Shown piece by piece: positions 1 to 9,175 of a DNA stretch of 64,000 nucleotides (position 1 is its first letter; each line of letters begins with the position of its first letter). The position numbers and the translations under genes are program-made. The notes below the pieces were generated by a model, which was not told the DNA's origin, ran no database searches, and saw only the letters and a program-made list of their open reading frames with translations. The DNA is from a candidate division BRC1 bacterium ADurb.Bin183 (GTDB taxonomy: Bacteria; Sumerlaeota; Sumerlaeia; MWCT01). The stretch is from positions 61,889 to 125,888 of the forward strand of contig MWCT01000010.1 of the NCBI GenBank assembly GCA_002070185.1, given 5' to 3'.

Positions 1-2507
1 AAGGCGGTGTCATGCACGATTATTTAATCAAACAAAATCTGGCGAGCCGAATTATTACGCAAAAAAACGTCCCAGATGTTTTGCGGCTTCTTTCCTCGGG
101 CAAATATGACGCCGCCTTTGTCAACAGGATTCAGGGACAATACTTTATACAAAAATATTCTTTATCAAATATCTTTCCCCTCGGTGAAAAACTTCAACCG
201 AGCGACTATTGTTTCGCTGTAAAAAAAGGCAATGCGGAGACTATTGCCCGACTCAACGAAGGTTTAAACATCATCAAGGCGACAGGGAAATACCGCGAAC
301 TCTATGAAAAATGGTTTGGCGTTTACGAAAAGAAAAACCTTTGGATTGTCATGCGATATTTTATCTGGGCATTATCTGCGGTTGCCGCGCTTCTTGCCAT
401 GAGCGTGGTTTGGACATGGGTGCTGCAAAGGAAGGTCAAAATCCGCACCGCAGAACTCCGTCAAGTTATTGACCTTGTTCCCCATATGATATTTGCCACC
501 GATAAAGACGGACGTTTTCTTTTAGTCAATCGCGCAATGGCGGAATTTTTCGGGAAATCCATTAATGAACTTACTGGCGTCTCGTTGACGGAGTTCTTTC
601 ACAACAAGAGCCAAGCGCTTGAGTTCCTTAAAAAAAATCTCTCCGTGATTGAAAATGGACACGGCATGTTCAACCCCGAAGAAATCATCGAACGACAGAA
701 CGCCGCCCCAGCTTTTTTTCAGACAACCCGCATCCCCTTCACGCCAACGATTTCACGAAAAGCCGCAGTCCTTGGCGTTGCTGTGGATATCACAGAACAG
801 CGAAAAGCCATTGAAGCCAGACAGGAGAGCGAAGAACGCTTTCGCGCCGTCTTTGAAAAAGCCGCCATCGGCATCGCTCGCAGCGGGCTTGACGGGCATA
901 TCCACGAAACGAATAAAAAATTTCAGAACATAATGGGTTACTCTGCACAGGAACTTGCATCAATGAGAGTAGAAGACATTACCCACCCCGACGACATGGA
1001 GCAGGAACGACGTATGGTTTTGGAAACTATTAAAGGCAAACGCGAACACTACAGCTCCGAAAAACGCTTCATCCGCAAAGACGGGCAAATCGTCTGGGCA
1101 TATCTTACCGTTTCCCTTATCAGAGACACACACATGCAGCCCCGTTTTGTAATCGGCATGGTCGAAGATATCACAGACCGCAAACGGGCGGAGGAACGCA
1201 TTCAATACGACACCCTGCACGATTCCTTGACGGGACTGCCCAACCGTGTCCTTTTCCTTGAACGCCTTGACCGCGCCATAAACAAAATGCGCCGCGCTCC
1301 AAACTATCATTTTGCCGTGCTTTATCTTGACCTTGATGATTTTAATAAAATAAACGACAGCCTTGGGCATTTAATCGGCGATGAACTGCTTTTATTGCTT
1401 GCACGGCGCTTGCTCTCCATTCTCGGTCCAGACGACACAATAGCGCGGCTTAGCACGGATGAATTCGCCATCCTTCTCGACGCCATGCCCAAACCATCCC
1501 ATGCCATTGACGCCACACAAAAGATTTTCGATAGCATCAGCGGCGGTTTTAACGTTTCCGACCACGACATCCACATCTCCGCAAGCATCGGCGTTGTGCA
1601 CGGAAACACACGAACGGACATCGCTCAGGAATATCTCCGCGATGCAAGCACCGCCATGTACGAAGCCAAACACCTCGGCAAAAATCGCCATATCGTTTTC
1701 GACCCATCCATGCACGAAGCCGCGGTTTTTCGCCTCACGTTGGAAGAAGAGATGCGCAGCGCCCTCCGCAAAAAAGAGTTTATCATCCATTACCAGCCGA
1801 TTATCGAACTCAAAAGCGGGCTGCTAACCGGATTTGAGGCGCTGGCGCGATGGGCGCATCCGGTGAAAGGCATGATCCCGCCCGACGTCTTCATTCGCCT
1901 TGCAGAGGAAACAGGGCTGATTGTTCCCCTTGAGGATTTCATTTTCGAAACCGCCTGTCGTCAAGTTTGTGAATGGCGTAAAAAATGGGGAAGAAACATT
2001 GACCTCCATCTCAATCTCTCCGTCCGCCAGTTCTCAAACCCGGAACTTGATAAAAAACTCGAACAAATTATTACGGACACCGGACTTGCGCCATCTTCCG
2101 TGCAAATTGAAATAACAGAAGGACTGATGCTCGAAGTTGGACCGGCTACCCACGCCATGCTCGACCGTCTCAAACAATTGGGATTCTATCTTTGCCTTGA
2201 TGATTTTGGCACCGGCTATTCCTCGCTGAGCTATTTAACCCGACTCCCGCTCAACGCCCTTAAAGTGGATAGGATTTTTGTCAGCCGCATGACAGTGGGA
2301 GAGGAAAACCTTGAAATCATCCGCGCCGTGCGCGCCCTGGCAAGAACGTTCAACCTTAATCTGATTGCAGAAGGCGTAGAAACAGAAGAGCATCTCCTCA
2401 TGCTTAAATCGCTCGAATACCAGCATGCACAAGGATATTTTATATCCGAACCGATGGACGCATCCGCTTCCGAGTCTTTGCTTCTCTCTAATAAAAAGTG
2501 GTTGTGA
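1..2507 (+). CDS. Sensor protein with PAS-PAS-GGDEF(degenerate)-EAL domains, 5' end missing
   Basis: The reading frame is open to the first base of the window, so the true start lies upstream; numbering here is from the Met at nt 12. Residues 1-105 look like the end of a family 3 solute-binding (periplasmic sensor) domain. A membrane helix follows at about 112-139, then two PAS domains (about 150-265 and 278-400), a GGDEF-type domain (about 405-570) and an EAL domain (about 580-820). The cyclase signature reads STDEF at 481-485 instead of GGDEF, while the upstream DLDDF...ND and GH..GD elements are kept. The phosphodiesterase signature EAL (609-611), the EITEG glutamate and the DDFGTGYSS loop are intact. 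I infer a membrane-anchored, ligand-sensing c-di-GMP phosphodiesterase whose cyclase domain is inactive or regulatory. It converges on the GH31 gene with a 9-bp gap. Confidence 0.88.
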   Translation, partial: GGVMHDYLIKQNLASRIITQKNVPDVLRLLSSGKYDAAFVNRIQGQYFIQKYSLSNIFPLGEKLQPSDYCFAVKKGNAETIARLNEGLNIIKATGKYRELYEKWFGVYEKKNLWIVMRYFIWALSAVAALLAMSVVWTWVLQRKVKIRTAELRQVIDLVPHMIFATDKDGRFLLVNRAMAEFFGKSINELTGVSLTEFFHNKSQALEFLKKNLSVIENGHGMFNPEEIIERQNAAPAFFQTTRIPFTPTISRKAAVLGVAVDITEQRKAIEARQESEERFRAVFEKAAIGIARSGLDGHIHETNKKFQNIMGYSAQELASMRVEDITHPDDMEQERRMVLETIKGKREHYSSEKRFIRKDGQIVWAYLTVSLIRDTHMQPRFVIGMVEDITDRKRAEERIQYDTLHDSLTGLPNRVLFLERLDRAINKMRRAPNYHFAVLYLDLDDFNKINDSLGHLIGDELLLLLARRLLSILGPDDTIARLSTDEFAILLDAMPKPSHAIDATQKIFDSISGGFNVSDHDIHISASIGVVHGNTRTDIAQEYLRDASTAMYEAKHLGKNRHIVFDPSMHEAAVFRLTLEEEMRSALRKKEFIIHYQPIIELKSGLLTGFEALARWAHPVKGMIPPDVFIRLAEETGLIVPLEDFIFETACRQVCEWRKKWGRNIDLHLNLSVRQFSNPELDKKLEQIITDTGLAPSSVQIEITEGLMLEVGPATHAMLDRLKQLGFYLCLDDFGTGYSSLSYLTRLPLNALKVDRIFVSRMTVGEENLEIIRAVRALARTFNLNLIAEGVETEEHLLMLKSLEYQHAQGYFISEPMDASASESLLLSNKKWL

Positions 2508-2516
2508 AAAACTTTT

Positions 2517-5500
2517 TTAGGAAACTTTAAGCCGCGGGGCGCATAACCCCTCCGCCGGACCATTATTGGCAAAGGAAGTAATCGCCGCCCCAAAATCCCA
2601 GTCGCCCCATTTTCGCTGTGTCCTGATGAGAATCTCATTTGTGCCCTTGTCCAGATTTATCTGTTGCGTCCTCCAGAAAGATTCAATCACCAGCCCCGAT
2701 TTCCCATTAATCCAGATGCGGCACGGTTCATCGTTCCGGGTAACAAGGTTAAAACGATTATTACGCGCCGCCTCCACCCGAAAATATAGATAAGCGCTCT
2801 CGCTGCCGCCCCGCGTTTCCAGCAATTTGTGCATGTCAAAAAGCGGTATATTGCACCAAACATCGCGCCCGTCTATCGGAATCCGCGCATGCCGCCAACG
2901 CACCGCCCCATATTTGCCCTTGTATTCAACCGATGAATCAAACCCGCCTGATGGTATGAGCGGTTCGGCGGAGCAGTCCTTATCTGCATCAAACGGTCCA
3001 ATGATCCATGCCTCCCTGATCCCAGATAAATCCATATCTGCCTGCGGATAAAAGGTCATCTCACTTTTGCCTTTTCGCAAGGCAACCTCCGCGCCGACCT
3101 CAAGTTTCCCCAGCCAGTTGATTTCCTTGGGGGAATGAATTATTATCTCAGATTTCGCAACCTCGCCGGCTTTCAGGATAATCCCTTCTAACGGCGCGAT
3201 GTTTTTCGAGCCCCATTCAGGAGGGACTCGCCATCGGATATTCGCCTCCCAACCTTTGTCCATACTCGGCGACGCCCAGATGTTTGTGCATAAGGATAAA
3301 ACATCCGGCGCTGCCGCGTCTCCTATGCGCGTCTCAATACAGACGCCGATTAACTCTTGAAGCAGCATCTCCAAAGATGGGTTCGCAGGTATTAAGTTAT
3401 ATTCAAAAAAATATTCCAACCGATCTTTGAAGAATGATTTAATCGAATTGGGGTTTGATTGTGGTAAACAATACATGACTTGATAAGACAGGAGAAGATG
3501 TTCTGGCGATCCCAGCATCTCTTCGAGAACGCGGCAGACTCTGGCTCTCCGTATCAAATCATCTAAAAGCAATTGTTTGGAAAGATTCACCTTATTCGGG
3601 ATATGCACAATAGCCTCTTTGCCCTCCTGAATTATATTTAAATCAAAACTTTGCTTTTTTGCCGGCGTATGAATTTGAAGAACATGTCCCATTTTTGAAA
3701 TTTTTTCCGCATGTTGACCGCTCCATGGCGTTGCCTTGAATGAGATTTTTTTTGCGCCCGTTTTTATAGAACATGCCAATTTGGCATAATTGCCGCTCAA
3801 ATATTCAGCGGATTCTCCATCATCGGAATATATCTCCGAAGCGCCGTTTGCGCCGGTGTAAGCATGGATTTCAAGTGTATCCGGTTTAATCTCAGAATAC
3901 ATGGGAATCAGCGCGCCGCCGCGCGCATAGATGGGCATCTGCGAAAGAGGCGCCGCCACGCGCCGCGCCGCGTCTCCCTTGAAAATCTCGCCGGTGAAAA
4001 TATCATGCCAGATTCCCTGCGGAAAATAAACCGTCCTCACGCCGCCGCATAAAGCCTGCGCCTCTGTGATAGGCGCGCATAAAATATCCCGACCAAAATA
4101 ATATTCATCCGGATAATGATACGAATTTGGATTATTCGCCTCTTCAATATAAAGCGGTCTGCAAAGCGGAAGATTTTTCTCCGAGCACTCCCGCGCCGCG
4201 TCGTAAATGTATGGAAATAAACGCTGCCGCAGTTTGAAAAATTTCCGCGCAATCAACAGCGCCTGCCCCCCGTAAGCCCAAGGCTCCCGTTCCCCATGAG
4301 AGCAGTGCATCCGAAGAATTGGCGAAAATGCGCTAAACTGAAACCAGCGAATGTATAAATCCTCCGGTATGTGTTCGCCTACAAATCCGCCCGTGTCGTT
4401 TGACCAGTAATGAAATCCGATATTTCCGCCCGATGCCGTAAAGGCAATCTGATGCCGCAACACGCCCCAGTCGCTGAGGGTATCTCCCGAAAAACCTATG
4501 GGATAACGCTGGCTGCCCCACCCTCCGCAGCGCGAAAAAATCACAGGACGCTTCCCGCCCCGCGCCTTCGCCGCCGCCTCAAAGAAAACGCGATTTGTCC
4601 AATATTGATGGAATAACTCCGGACCTGTGTGCGCCGCATCCCCATCAATCCATAAAAAGTCAACGCCCATATCATGAATCGGTTTTATCAGCAAATCAAC
4701 CGCCGCCTTTTTCTGGCGCGGGTCAGCCATATTGACAGATATCTGTGCCTGCGATGGCTTGATTTTGACGCCGCCTTGTTGGCAGAACGGCTCAAAGTGC
4801 GAATCGCTTCGCAGTAATTCCTGCGGATGAACATTTAATGTCACAAGAATGCCCCGATTATGGCACCACTTGATAAACTTTTCCGGTTTTGGGAAAAGGT
4901 CCGTGTTCCAGTCCCAGTGGCACCATGCATTTGGTTTATGCCAGTCCATATCTATCACAAGCGCGCTTAGCGGCATTCCCTCCGCTTCGAATCGTTCCAC
5001 AAGCGCCCTCAATTCCGCATCCGAATACGGATGCCATCGCGACCACCATAAGCCGAACATCTTACTCAGCGGCAGCGGCGGTTGTCCCATCAATATCCCC
5101 AAATCTTTTAATCCCGCCTTAAAATCATTTCCATAAACAAAAAGATACCAGTCCGAGCGGCGCCCCTCCGGACGCGCCCGCAGATTGCCGCCATCATCCA
5201 ATAAAGGCGTGCGGCTGTCGTCATAAAGATGCCACCCCGCCCGTGAAAGAAGCCCGTCTTTGAGGCGCGGATGACGCCCTCCCATCCCGCTGCAATCAAG
5301 CCCCCGATTCCATCCCCCCAGATTGGAGCTCCTCGCGCCTATATGCCACACTCCCGCCATCCCGCCTCGTTCCCATTCGACAATTAGCCCCTTGTGTTCG
5401 CCGCAAGGCATGGCATCCATTTTCAAACGAATTGTAAAAACGCCCCCAAAAATAATGATTTTATCGCCTTTTTTGCCGATGTTTAATCCCGTTGTGGGCA

Positions 5501-5615
5501 AAGGTCTCTTCTCGCTAATTGCGGTAGGCTTGTCATTAAACTGACCATCCTCCGCCCACTCAATCCTCAAAATCCCTTCGCATAAAACCTGAAACCTCCA
5601 TTTCCCAATAATCAT
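2517..5615 (-). CDS. Glycoside hydrolase family 31 (alpha-glucosidase/alpha-xylosidase type) with long C-terminal extension
   Basis: This is a 1032-residue GH31 enzyme, which would cleave terminal alpha-linked glucose or xylose. The N-terminal beta-sandwich (about 1-180) is followed by a TIM barrel starting around FGLWWSRW (187-194). The nucleophile is predicted at Asp324 in LWIDGD, and the acid/base at Asp378 in FSGDTLSDW. After the usual GH31 C-terminal sheet domains (to about 690) come about 340 extra residues ending in a jelly-roll-like module containing CRIWINGKSG. No signal peptide is seen, so the enzyme is probably cytoplasmic. The start at 5615 has AAGGAG nine bases upstream, and its ATG overlaps the stop of the upstream membrane-hydrolase gene as ATGA, implying translational coupling. 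Substrate cannot be fixed from sequence alone. Confidence 0.9.
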   Translation of the reverse strand: MIIGKWRFQVLCEGILRIEWAEDGQFNDKPTAISEKRPLPTTGLNIGKKGDKIIIFGGVFTIRLKMDAMPCGEHKGLIVEWERGGMAGVWHIGARSSNLGGWNRGLDCSGMGGRHPRLKDGLLSRAGWHLYDDSRTPLLDDGGNLRARPEGRRSDWYLFVYGNDFKAGLKDLGILMGQPPLPLSKMFGLWWSRWHPYSDAELRALVERFEAEGMPLSALVIDMDWHKPNAWCHWDWNTDLFPKPEKFIKWCHNRGILVTLNVHPQELLRSDSHFEPFCQQGGVKIKPSQAQISVNMADPRQKKAAVDLLIKPIHDMGVDFLWIDGDAAHTGPELFHQYWTNRVFFEAAAKARGGKRPVIFSRCGGWGSQRYPIGFSGDTLSDWGVLRHQIAFTASGGNIGFHYWSNDTGGFVGEHIPEDLYIRWFQFSAFSPILRMHCSHGEREPWAYGGQALLIARKFFKLRQRLFPYIYDAARECSEKNLPLCRPLYIEEANNPNSYHYPDEYYFGRDILCAPITEAQALCGGVRTVYFPQGIWHDIFTGEIFKGDAARRVAAPLSQMPIYARGGALIPMYSEIKPDTLEIHAYTGANGASEIYSDDGESAEYLSGNYAKLACSIKTGAKKISFKATPWSGQHAEKISKMGHVLQIHTPAKKQSFDLNIIQEGKEAIVHIPNKVNLSKQLLLDDLIRRARVCRVLEEMLGSPEHLLLSYQVMYCLPQSNPNSIKSFFKDRLEYFFEYNLIPANPSLEMLLQELIGVCIETRIGDAAAPDVLSLCTNIWASPSMDKGWEANIRWRVPPEWGSKNIAPLEGIILKAGEVAKSEIIIHSPKEINWLGKLEVGAEVALRKGKSEMTFYPQADMDLSGIREAWIIGPFDADKDCSAEPLIPSGGFDSSVEYKGKYGAVRWRHARIPIDGRDVWCNIPLFDMHKLLETRGGSESAYLYFRVEAARNNRFNLVTRNDEPCRIWINGKSGLVIESFWRTQQINLDKGTNEILIRTQRKWGDWDFGAAITSFANNGPAEGLCAPRLKVS

Positions 5616-6286
5616 GATTCGCCGCTCCTTTGCGATTTTTCGCCATGTCTATCCTTGCACGATATCTTCAAAAATCCTATGAAAGAACGATGCCGACCGC
5701 AAAGCGTCGCGCCGCATTCATCGCAACGGTAAAACGCCCGCCCTCCGCAGACCGTGCAATACTCGCGCCACGGCAGCGCGATAAACCGCAGGAAAAACCG
5801 GTCAACCCGACGCCCAAAAACCTCCAGCGGCGACCGCCCCCGCGTCCTGATAAAATAAAACGTTGGAATGAGCAGCGCGATAAAAAGACCAATCTGAATA
5901 TAATATTTCATCACATCTTCGGGAATATAATCGGACATCAAAAATTCCCAGCGCGAAAGGGGCCAGAGCGGAGCAAGCCCCCACCAACCTGTCACAAAAA
6001 CATCCAAAAGATAATGGGAGGCGATTGAAATATAAAGAAAAGGCAGCAGCGCAAGACGGCGCCCTTTTTTCAAAAATAGCAGCGCTGCAAGAGGAATCAA
6101 CGCCGCCCAAAAGATGTTGTGGCTGAACGTCCGGTGCCATTCGCGCCAAGCCGCAGGACCCAACACAAAAATCCCGTCCGCATCAGGCGCAATCGCCATC
6201 AGCGTAATCGCCCGACGTTCCGCCTCATCCTCCCCGCCCCAATGGGATAAAAGCCATCCCGCCATCAAATGTCCGCCAAAGTTCAT
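5612..6286 (-). CDS. YdjM/DUF457-like membrane-bound metal-dependent hydrolase with C-terminal zinc ribbon
   Basis: A 224-residue integral membrane protein. The N-terminal pattern GGHLMAGWLLSH, the APDADG segment, HRTFSHN and SHYLLDV are the His/Asp positions of the YdjM/DUF457 family of inner-membrane metal-dependent hydrolases. About four hydrophobic segments lie between residues 25 and 165. The last 40 residues carry CTVCGG...RCDECG..LCGRH, a cytoplasmic zinc-ribbon-like module not typical of the short family members. The gene is first of a two-gene unit: its TGA overlaps the ATG of the GH31 gene. Substrate is unknown for this family; a link to carbohydrate metabolism is inferred only from the coupling. 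The Shine-Dalgarno sequence at this start is weak. Confidence 0.75.
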   Translation of the reverse strand: MNFGGHLMAGWLLSHWGGEDEAERRAITLMAIAPDADGIFVLGPAAWREWHRTFSHNIFWAALIPLAALLFLKKGRRLALLPFLYISIASHYLLDVFVTGWWGLAPLWPLSRWEFLMSDYIPEDVMKYYIQIGLFIALLIPTFYFIRTRGRSPLEVFGRRVDRFFLRFIALPWREYCTVCGGRAFYRCDECGATLCGRHRSFIGFLKISCKDRHGEKSQRSGES

Positions 6287-6375
6287 AAACCCATGAACTC
6301 GGCAAATGCGGTTTCCTTGTCAAGTGCGCTTCTTGGTCTTATTCATAATAGTCAAATAACCATGATTGCTATTCC

Positions 6376-6403
6376 TTGACATTGCAAAAAATCGGAATAT
6401 AGG
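6376..6403 (+). promoter_or_regulatory. Probable sigma-70-type promoter of the AspT-family transporter gene
   Basis: TTGACA at 6376-6381 is a perfect -35 box; a 16-bp spacer leads to TATAGG at 6398-6403, with the predicted transcript start about 35 bases before the ATG at 6446. This lies in the divergent gap between the membrane-hydrolase gene (minus) and the transporter gene. Confidence 0.55.
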
Positions 6404-6445
6404 AATCCTTATCATTTTGAATGTAATGGCAATAAAAGGTGTTTT

Positions 6446-8098
6446 ATGGATAATTTACGTCAGATATTTGCATCGAGCGAGCCGCTTCTTCTTTTTTGCG
6501 TGATTGGTCTGGGATATCTTGTTGGCAAGTTCAAATACAAAGGTTTCAGCCTCGGCATCGCAGCGGTTTTATTTGTCGGGATTATCTTCGGCGGATGGCA
6601 GCCGAAGGGCACGGCTCCCTTTAAAATCGCCAACGAATTGAGCGAAATCGGGCTGATTCTTTTCGTCTATGTGGTTGGCATTACAAGCGGCGCGGGTTTT
6701 TTTGAATCGTTCCGACGGCGCGGTATTCGCTTCAACTTTGTTGTGGCAATTATCCTTCTTGCCAGCTCGCTCTTCACATTTGTTGTCGGTCGCATGATGT
6801 CTCTTCCCTTCGGACAGGTCGCGGGCGTTTTTTGCGGAAGTCTGACCAACACGCCCGCTCTTGCCGCCCTTACAGAGGTAATCTCCAACAGCGGCGTTGA
6901 TAACCCTGCTGACGCCGCCGTCGGTTATTCCATCGCCTACCCTTTCGGTGTCATCTGCGGCATCCTCTGCTTTAACTATTTTTTCAGGTTATATAAGGAT
7001 AAACCGCGCGAAAAACAGGCGGCGGCGGCGGCTGGCAGCGCGCCTGTTTTGAAGGTCAATAATTTCAAAATCACAAACCCCAACCTTTTTAATCGCGCAA
7101 TAGGGGAGCTCAACATCCGCCATAATATCGGCGTCATGATCTCGCGGGTGCGTCATGGCGGCAGAGTCATCGTTCCAAATAAATACACCGTCTTGCAGGA
7201 AAATGACATCATCGTTGCCGTTGGCTCTCCGAATGATATGGAACGGGCGGAAAAATATTTCGGCGAAGCCTCCGATGAAAAAATAGAAACAGAGAGCCAG
7301 AATATTGATATGCGGCGCATTCTTGTTTCCAGCCGCGATGTGGCGGGCAAAACAATCGGCGAACTCGACCTCGACCGCAAGTTCAACGCTACGATTACGC
7401 GATTGCGCAGGGCGGACGTGGAAATTGTCGCTTCGCCGGATATGGCAATTGAGATGGGCGACCGTTTGATTGTGGTCATGCCCTCTGAGCGCGCTGAGGC
7501 GGTGGCTAAATATTTCGGCGATTCTGTTCGCGGTCTGGCGGAAATAGATTATACGGCTCTCACGCTGGGTATCTGCCTCGGTGTTCTTTTTGGCATGCTC
7601 CCGCTTCCGCTGCCGGGCGGGCATAAAATCTCGCTCGGCTTTGCAGGCGGTCCGCTTATTGTCGGACTGGTGCTCGGACGCATGAGCCGCACCGGACCTT
7701 TCGTATGGTCTATGCCCCTTGAAGTCAGCCAAACCTTAAGCCATATCGGTTTGCTGTTTTTTCTTGCGGGCGTAGGTGTACGCTCTGGCGGTCCTTTTTG
7801 GAACGCCATATCCACAACCGGTTGGAAATTATTTTTCCTCGGAGCGGGCGCTTCCCTTATTTCCACTATAGCAACATTATTCTTAATTTACTATTTCGCG
7901 CATGGAACAGCCGCTCAGGCGATGGGCGCCGCCAGCGGAATGCAAACACAGCCTGCCACTCTGACCTGCGCCTACGACCTTTCTAAATCCAGCGATGCCT
8001 ATATCGCCTATGCCACTGTTTATCCCTTTTCCATGATTGGCAAAATCATTTTGGCTCAATTGATTTTTATCATCGGCAAAAGCTTGTTCGGAGTGTAA
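6446..8098 (+). CDS. AspT/YidE/YbjL-family transporter with two TrkA-C (RCK_C) domains
   Basis: A 550-residue inner-membrane protein with the duplicated architecture of the aspartate:alanine exchanger family. A first hydrophobic block (about 5-180, with FCGSLTNTPALAAL) and a second related block (about 375-550, with AASGMQTQPATL) flank two soluble cytoplasmic RCK_C domains (about 205-275 and 290-355, the second with VSSRDVAGKTIGELDL). Family members exchange or export small anions such as dicarboxylates; the substrate here is not predictable. The ATG at 6446 is preceded by AAAGGTG at good spacing. The gene looks monocistronic behind its own promoter and converges on the exported nuclease gene at 8126. 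Confidence 0.88.
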   Translation: MDNLRQIFASSEPLLLFCVIGLGYLVGKFKYKGFSLGIAAVLFVGIIFGGWQPKGTAPFKIANELSEIGLILFVYVVGITSGAGFFESFRRRGIRFNFVVAIILLASSLFTFVVGRMMSLPFGQVAGVFCGSLTNTPALAALTEVISNSGVDNPADAAVGYSIAYPFGVICGILCFNYFFRLYKDKPREKQAAAAAGSAPVLKVNNFKITNPNLFNRAIGELNIRHNIGVMISRVRHGGRVIVPNKYTVLQENDIIVAVGSPNDMERAEKYFGEASDEKIETESQNIDMRRILVSSRDVAGKTIGELDLDRKFNATITRLRRADVEIVASPDMAIEMGDRLIVVMPSERAEAVAKYFGDSVRGLAEIDYTALTLGICLGVLFGMLPLPLPGGHKISLGFAGGPLIVGLVLGRMSRTGPFVWSMPLEVSQTLSHIGLLFFLAGVGVRSGGPFWNAISTTGWKLFFLGAGASLISTIATLFLIYYFAHGTAAQAMGAASGMQTQPATLTCAYDLSKSSDAYIAYATVYPFSMIGKIILAQLIFIIGKSLFGV

Positions 8099-8125
8099 TG
8101 CCGTTAGTCCAACCGTTATGCTATT

Positions 8126-9022
8126 TTAATAAAGATACCAGATATCAGGGGAGGGAAGTTCAAGAAGGAAATCCCGCACAACAGCCATGTGTTGCATGTT
8201 TGTGGCGCTGCTGTCTGTGGATTTTACAGGCGAAACCTCCGAAAGAGGCGTATATACGCGGCTGTCGAAAACCAAACCGTCTGGGTATATGCTTTTCCCG
8301 ATGATGAGCGGCGTTTTTAACGCATGGAGATAAGAATTCGGCAGCACCCAATCGTAAGGCTTTTCCCTGTTTGCGTTTGTGTTTGTGTTGCCGTTTTGAT
8401 CCGCGGGATATGGGCTGGCGGTTTCGACAATGGCGCTCAATGTCTTGATGGCATTCTCTGTTCGGTTGCCGGTATTCAAATCCCCGCCGATAACCAGATA
8501 ATCTTTGGCGGGGACATTAACGCTGATGTAATTTTTCAACGCGGTCGCCTCGGTGTTTCGCGCCGTTGCATTCGATGTCAAAAGATGGATGCTCACCGCC
8601 CAAAGGTCTTTATCGCCCGGAATGTCAATCCGCGCCCAAGCAAAATCGCGGTTAGCAACCGCCGTGTCGCTCCAATCGCCCGATGCAACAATCCGCCATC
8701 TGCTAATAATTCCGTTGGGGATTTGTTCCTTTCCCGGCTCCCGCATCCAATTAAACCCCGCGCCAAAAGATTCTTGAATATAAGCGTCTATCTCCGCTGT
8801 TGTATTGTTGCCCACATTAAATTCCTGAATCAGCACAATGTCAGGTTTCAGTGCCTGAAAAATTCTTTTGGCGGGGTCTTCGTATGATTGTTTATTGCCT
8901 GTTGTTAAATTGGCAGCCATGATGCGGATGCGGATATTTTCCGCGCAGAAAACCGTTAAGGCATGGGAAAATATTGCAATAAAAAAAACGAAATATGCTA
9001 TGTGTTTTCTCTGCCGATTCAT
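8126..9022 (-). CDS. Exported endonuclease/exonuclease/phosphatase (EEP) family protein
   Basis: A 298-residue protein with an N-terminal signal peptide (hydrophobic core at about 8-24, cleavage near VFCA). The EEP fold is indicated by MAANLTTG near the N-terminus of the mature protein, the metal-binding Glu in DIVLIQEFN, SIHLLTSN with its His, the GGDLNTGN catalytic Asp/Asn motif and a terminal His in QHMAVVRDF. The canonical terminal SDH is less well kept, so activity is likely but the substrate (DNA, RNA, phospholipid or sugar phosphate) is open. It would act outside the cytoplasm. No clear Shine-Dalgarno site precedes the ATG at 9022. It is divergent from leuS. Confidence 0.8.
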   Translation of the reverse strand: MNRQRKHIAYFVFFIAIFSHALTVFCAENIRIRIMAANLTTGNKQSYEDPAKRIFQALKPDIVLIQEFNVGNNTTAEIDAYIQESFGAGFNWMREPGKEQIPNGIISRWRIVASGDWSDTAVANRDFAWARIDIPGDKDLWAVSIHLLTSNATARNTEATALKNYISVNVPAKDYLVIGGDLNTGNRTENAIKTLSAIVETASPYPADQNGNTNTNANREKPYDWVLPNSYLHALKTPLIIGKSIYPDGLVFDSRVYTPLSEVSPVKSTDSSATNMQHMAVVRDFLLELPSPDIWYLY

Positions 9023-9175
9023 AAAGAGGCGGATTATTGATGCCTCATTTTTACAGGGTCAACCATTATCATCAATAAATTATTGTTGCCATAATCAGCG
9101 GCTTGTTTATGAAATCCCCTATTCAATTTGAATGAACGTCTCGGGCGTTTTCATCGAATTTTTAAGGAGCAAACC

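Noticed and set aside
9128..9175. A longer LeuS starting at TTG 9128.
   Set aside because: The GTG at 9176 has an ideally placed AAGGAG and gives the usual N-terminus.
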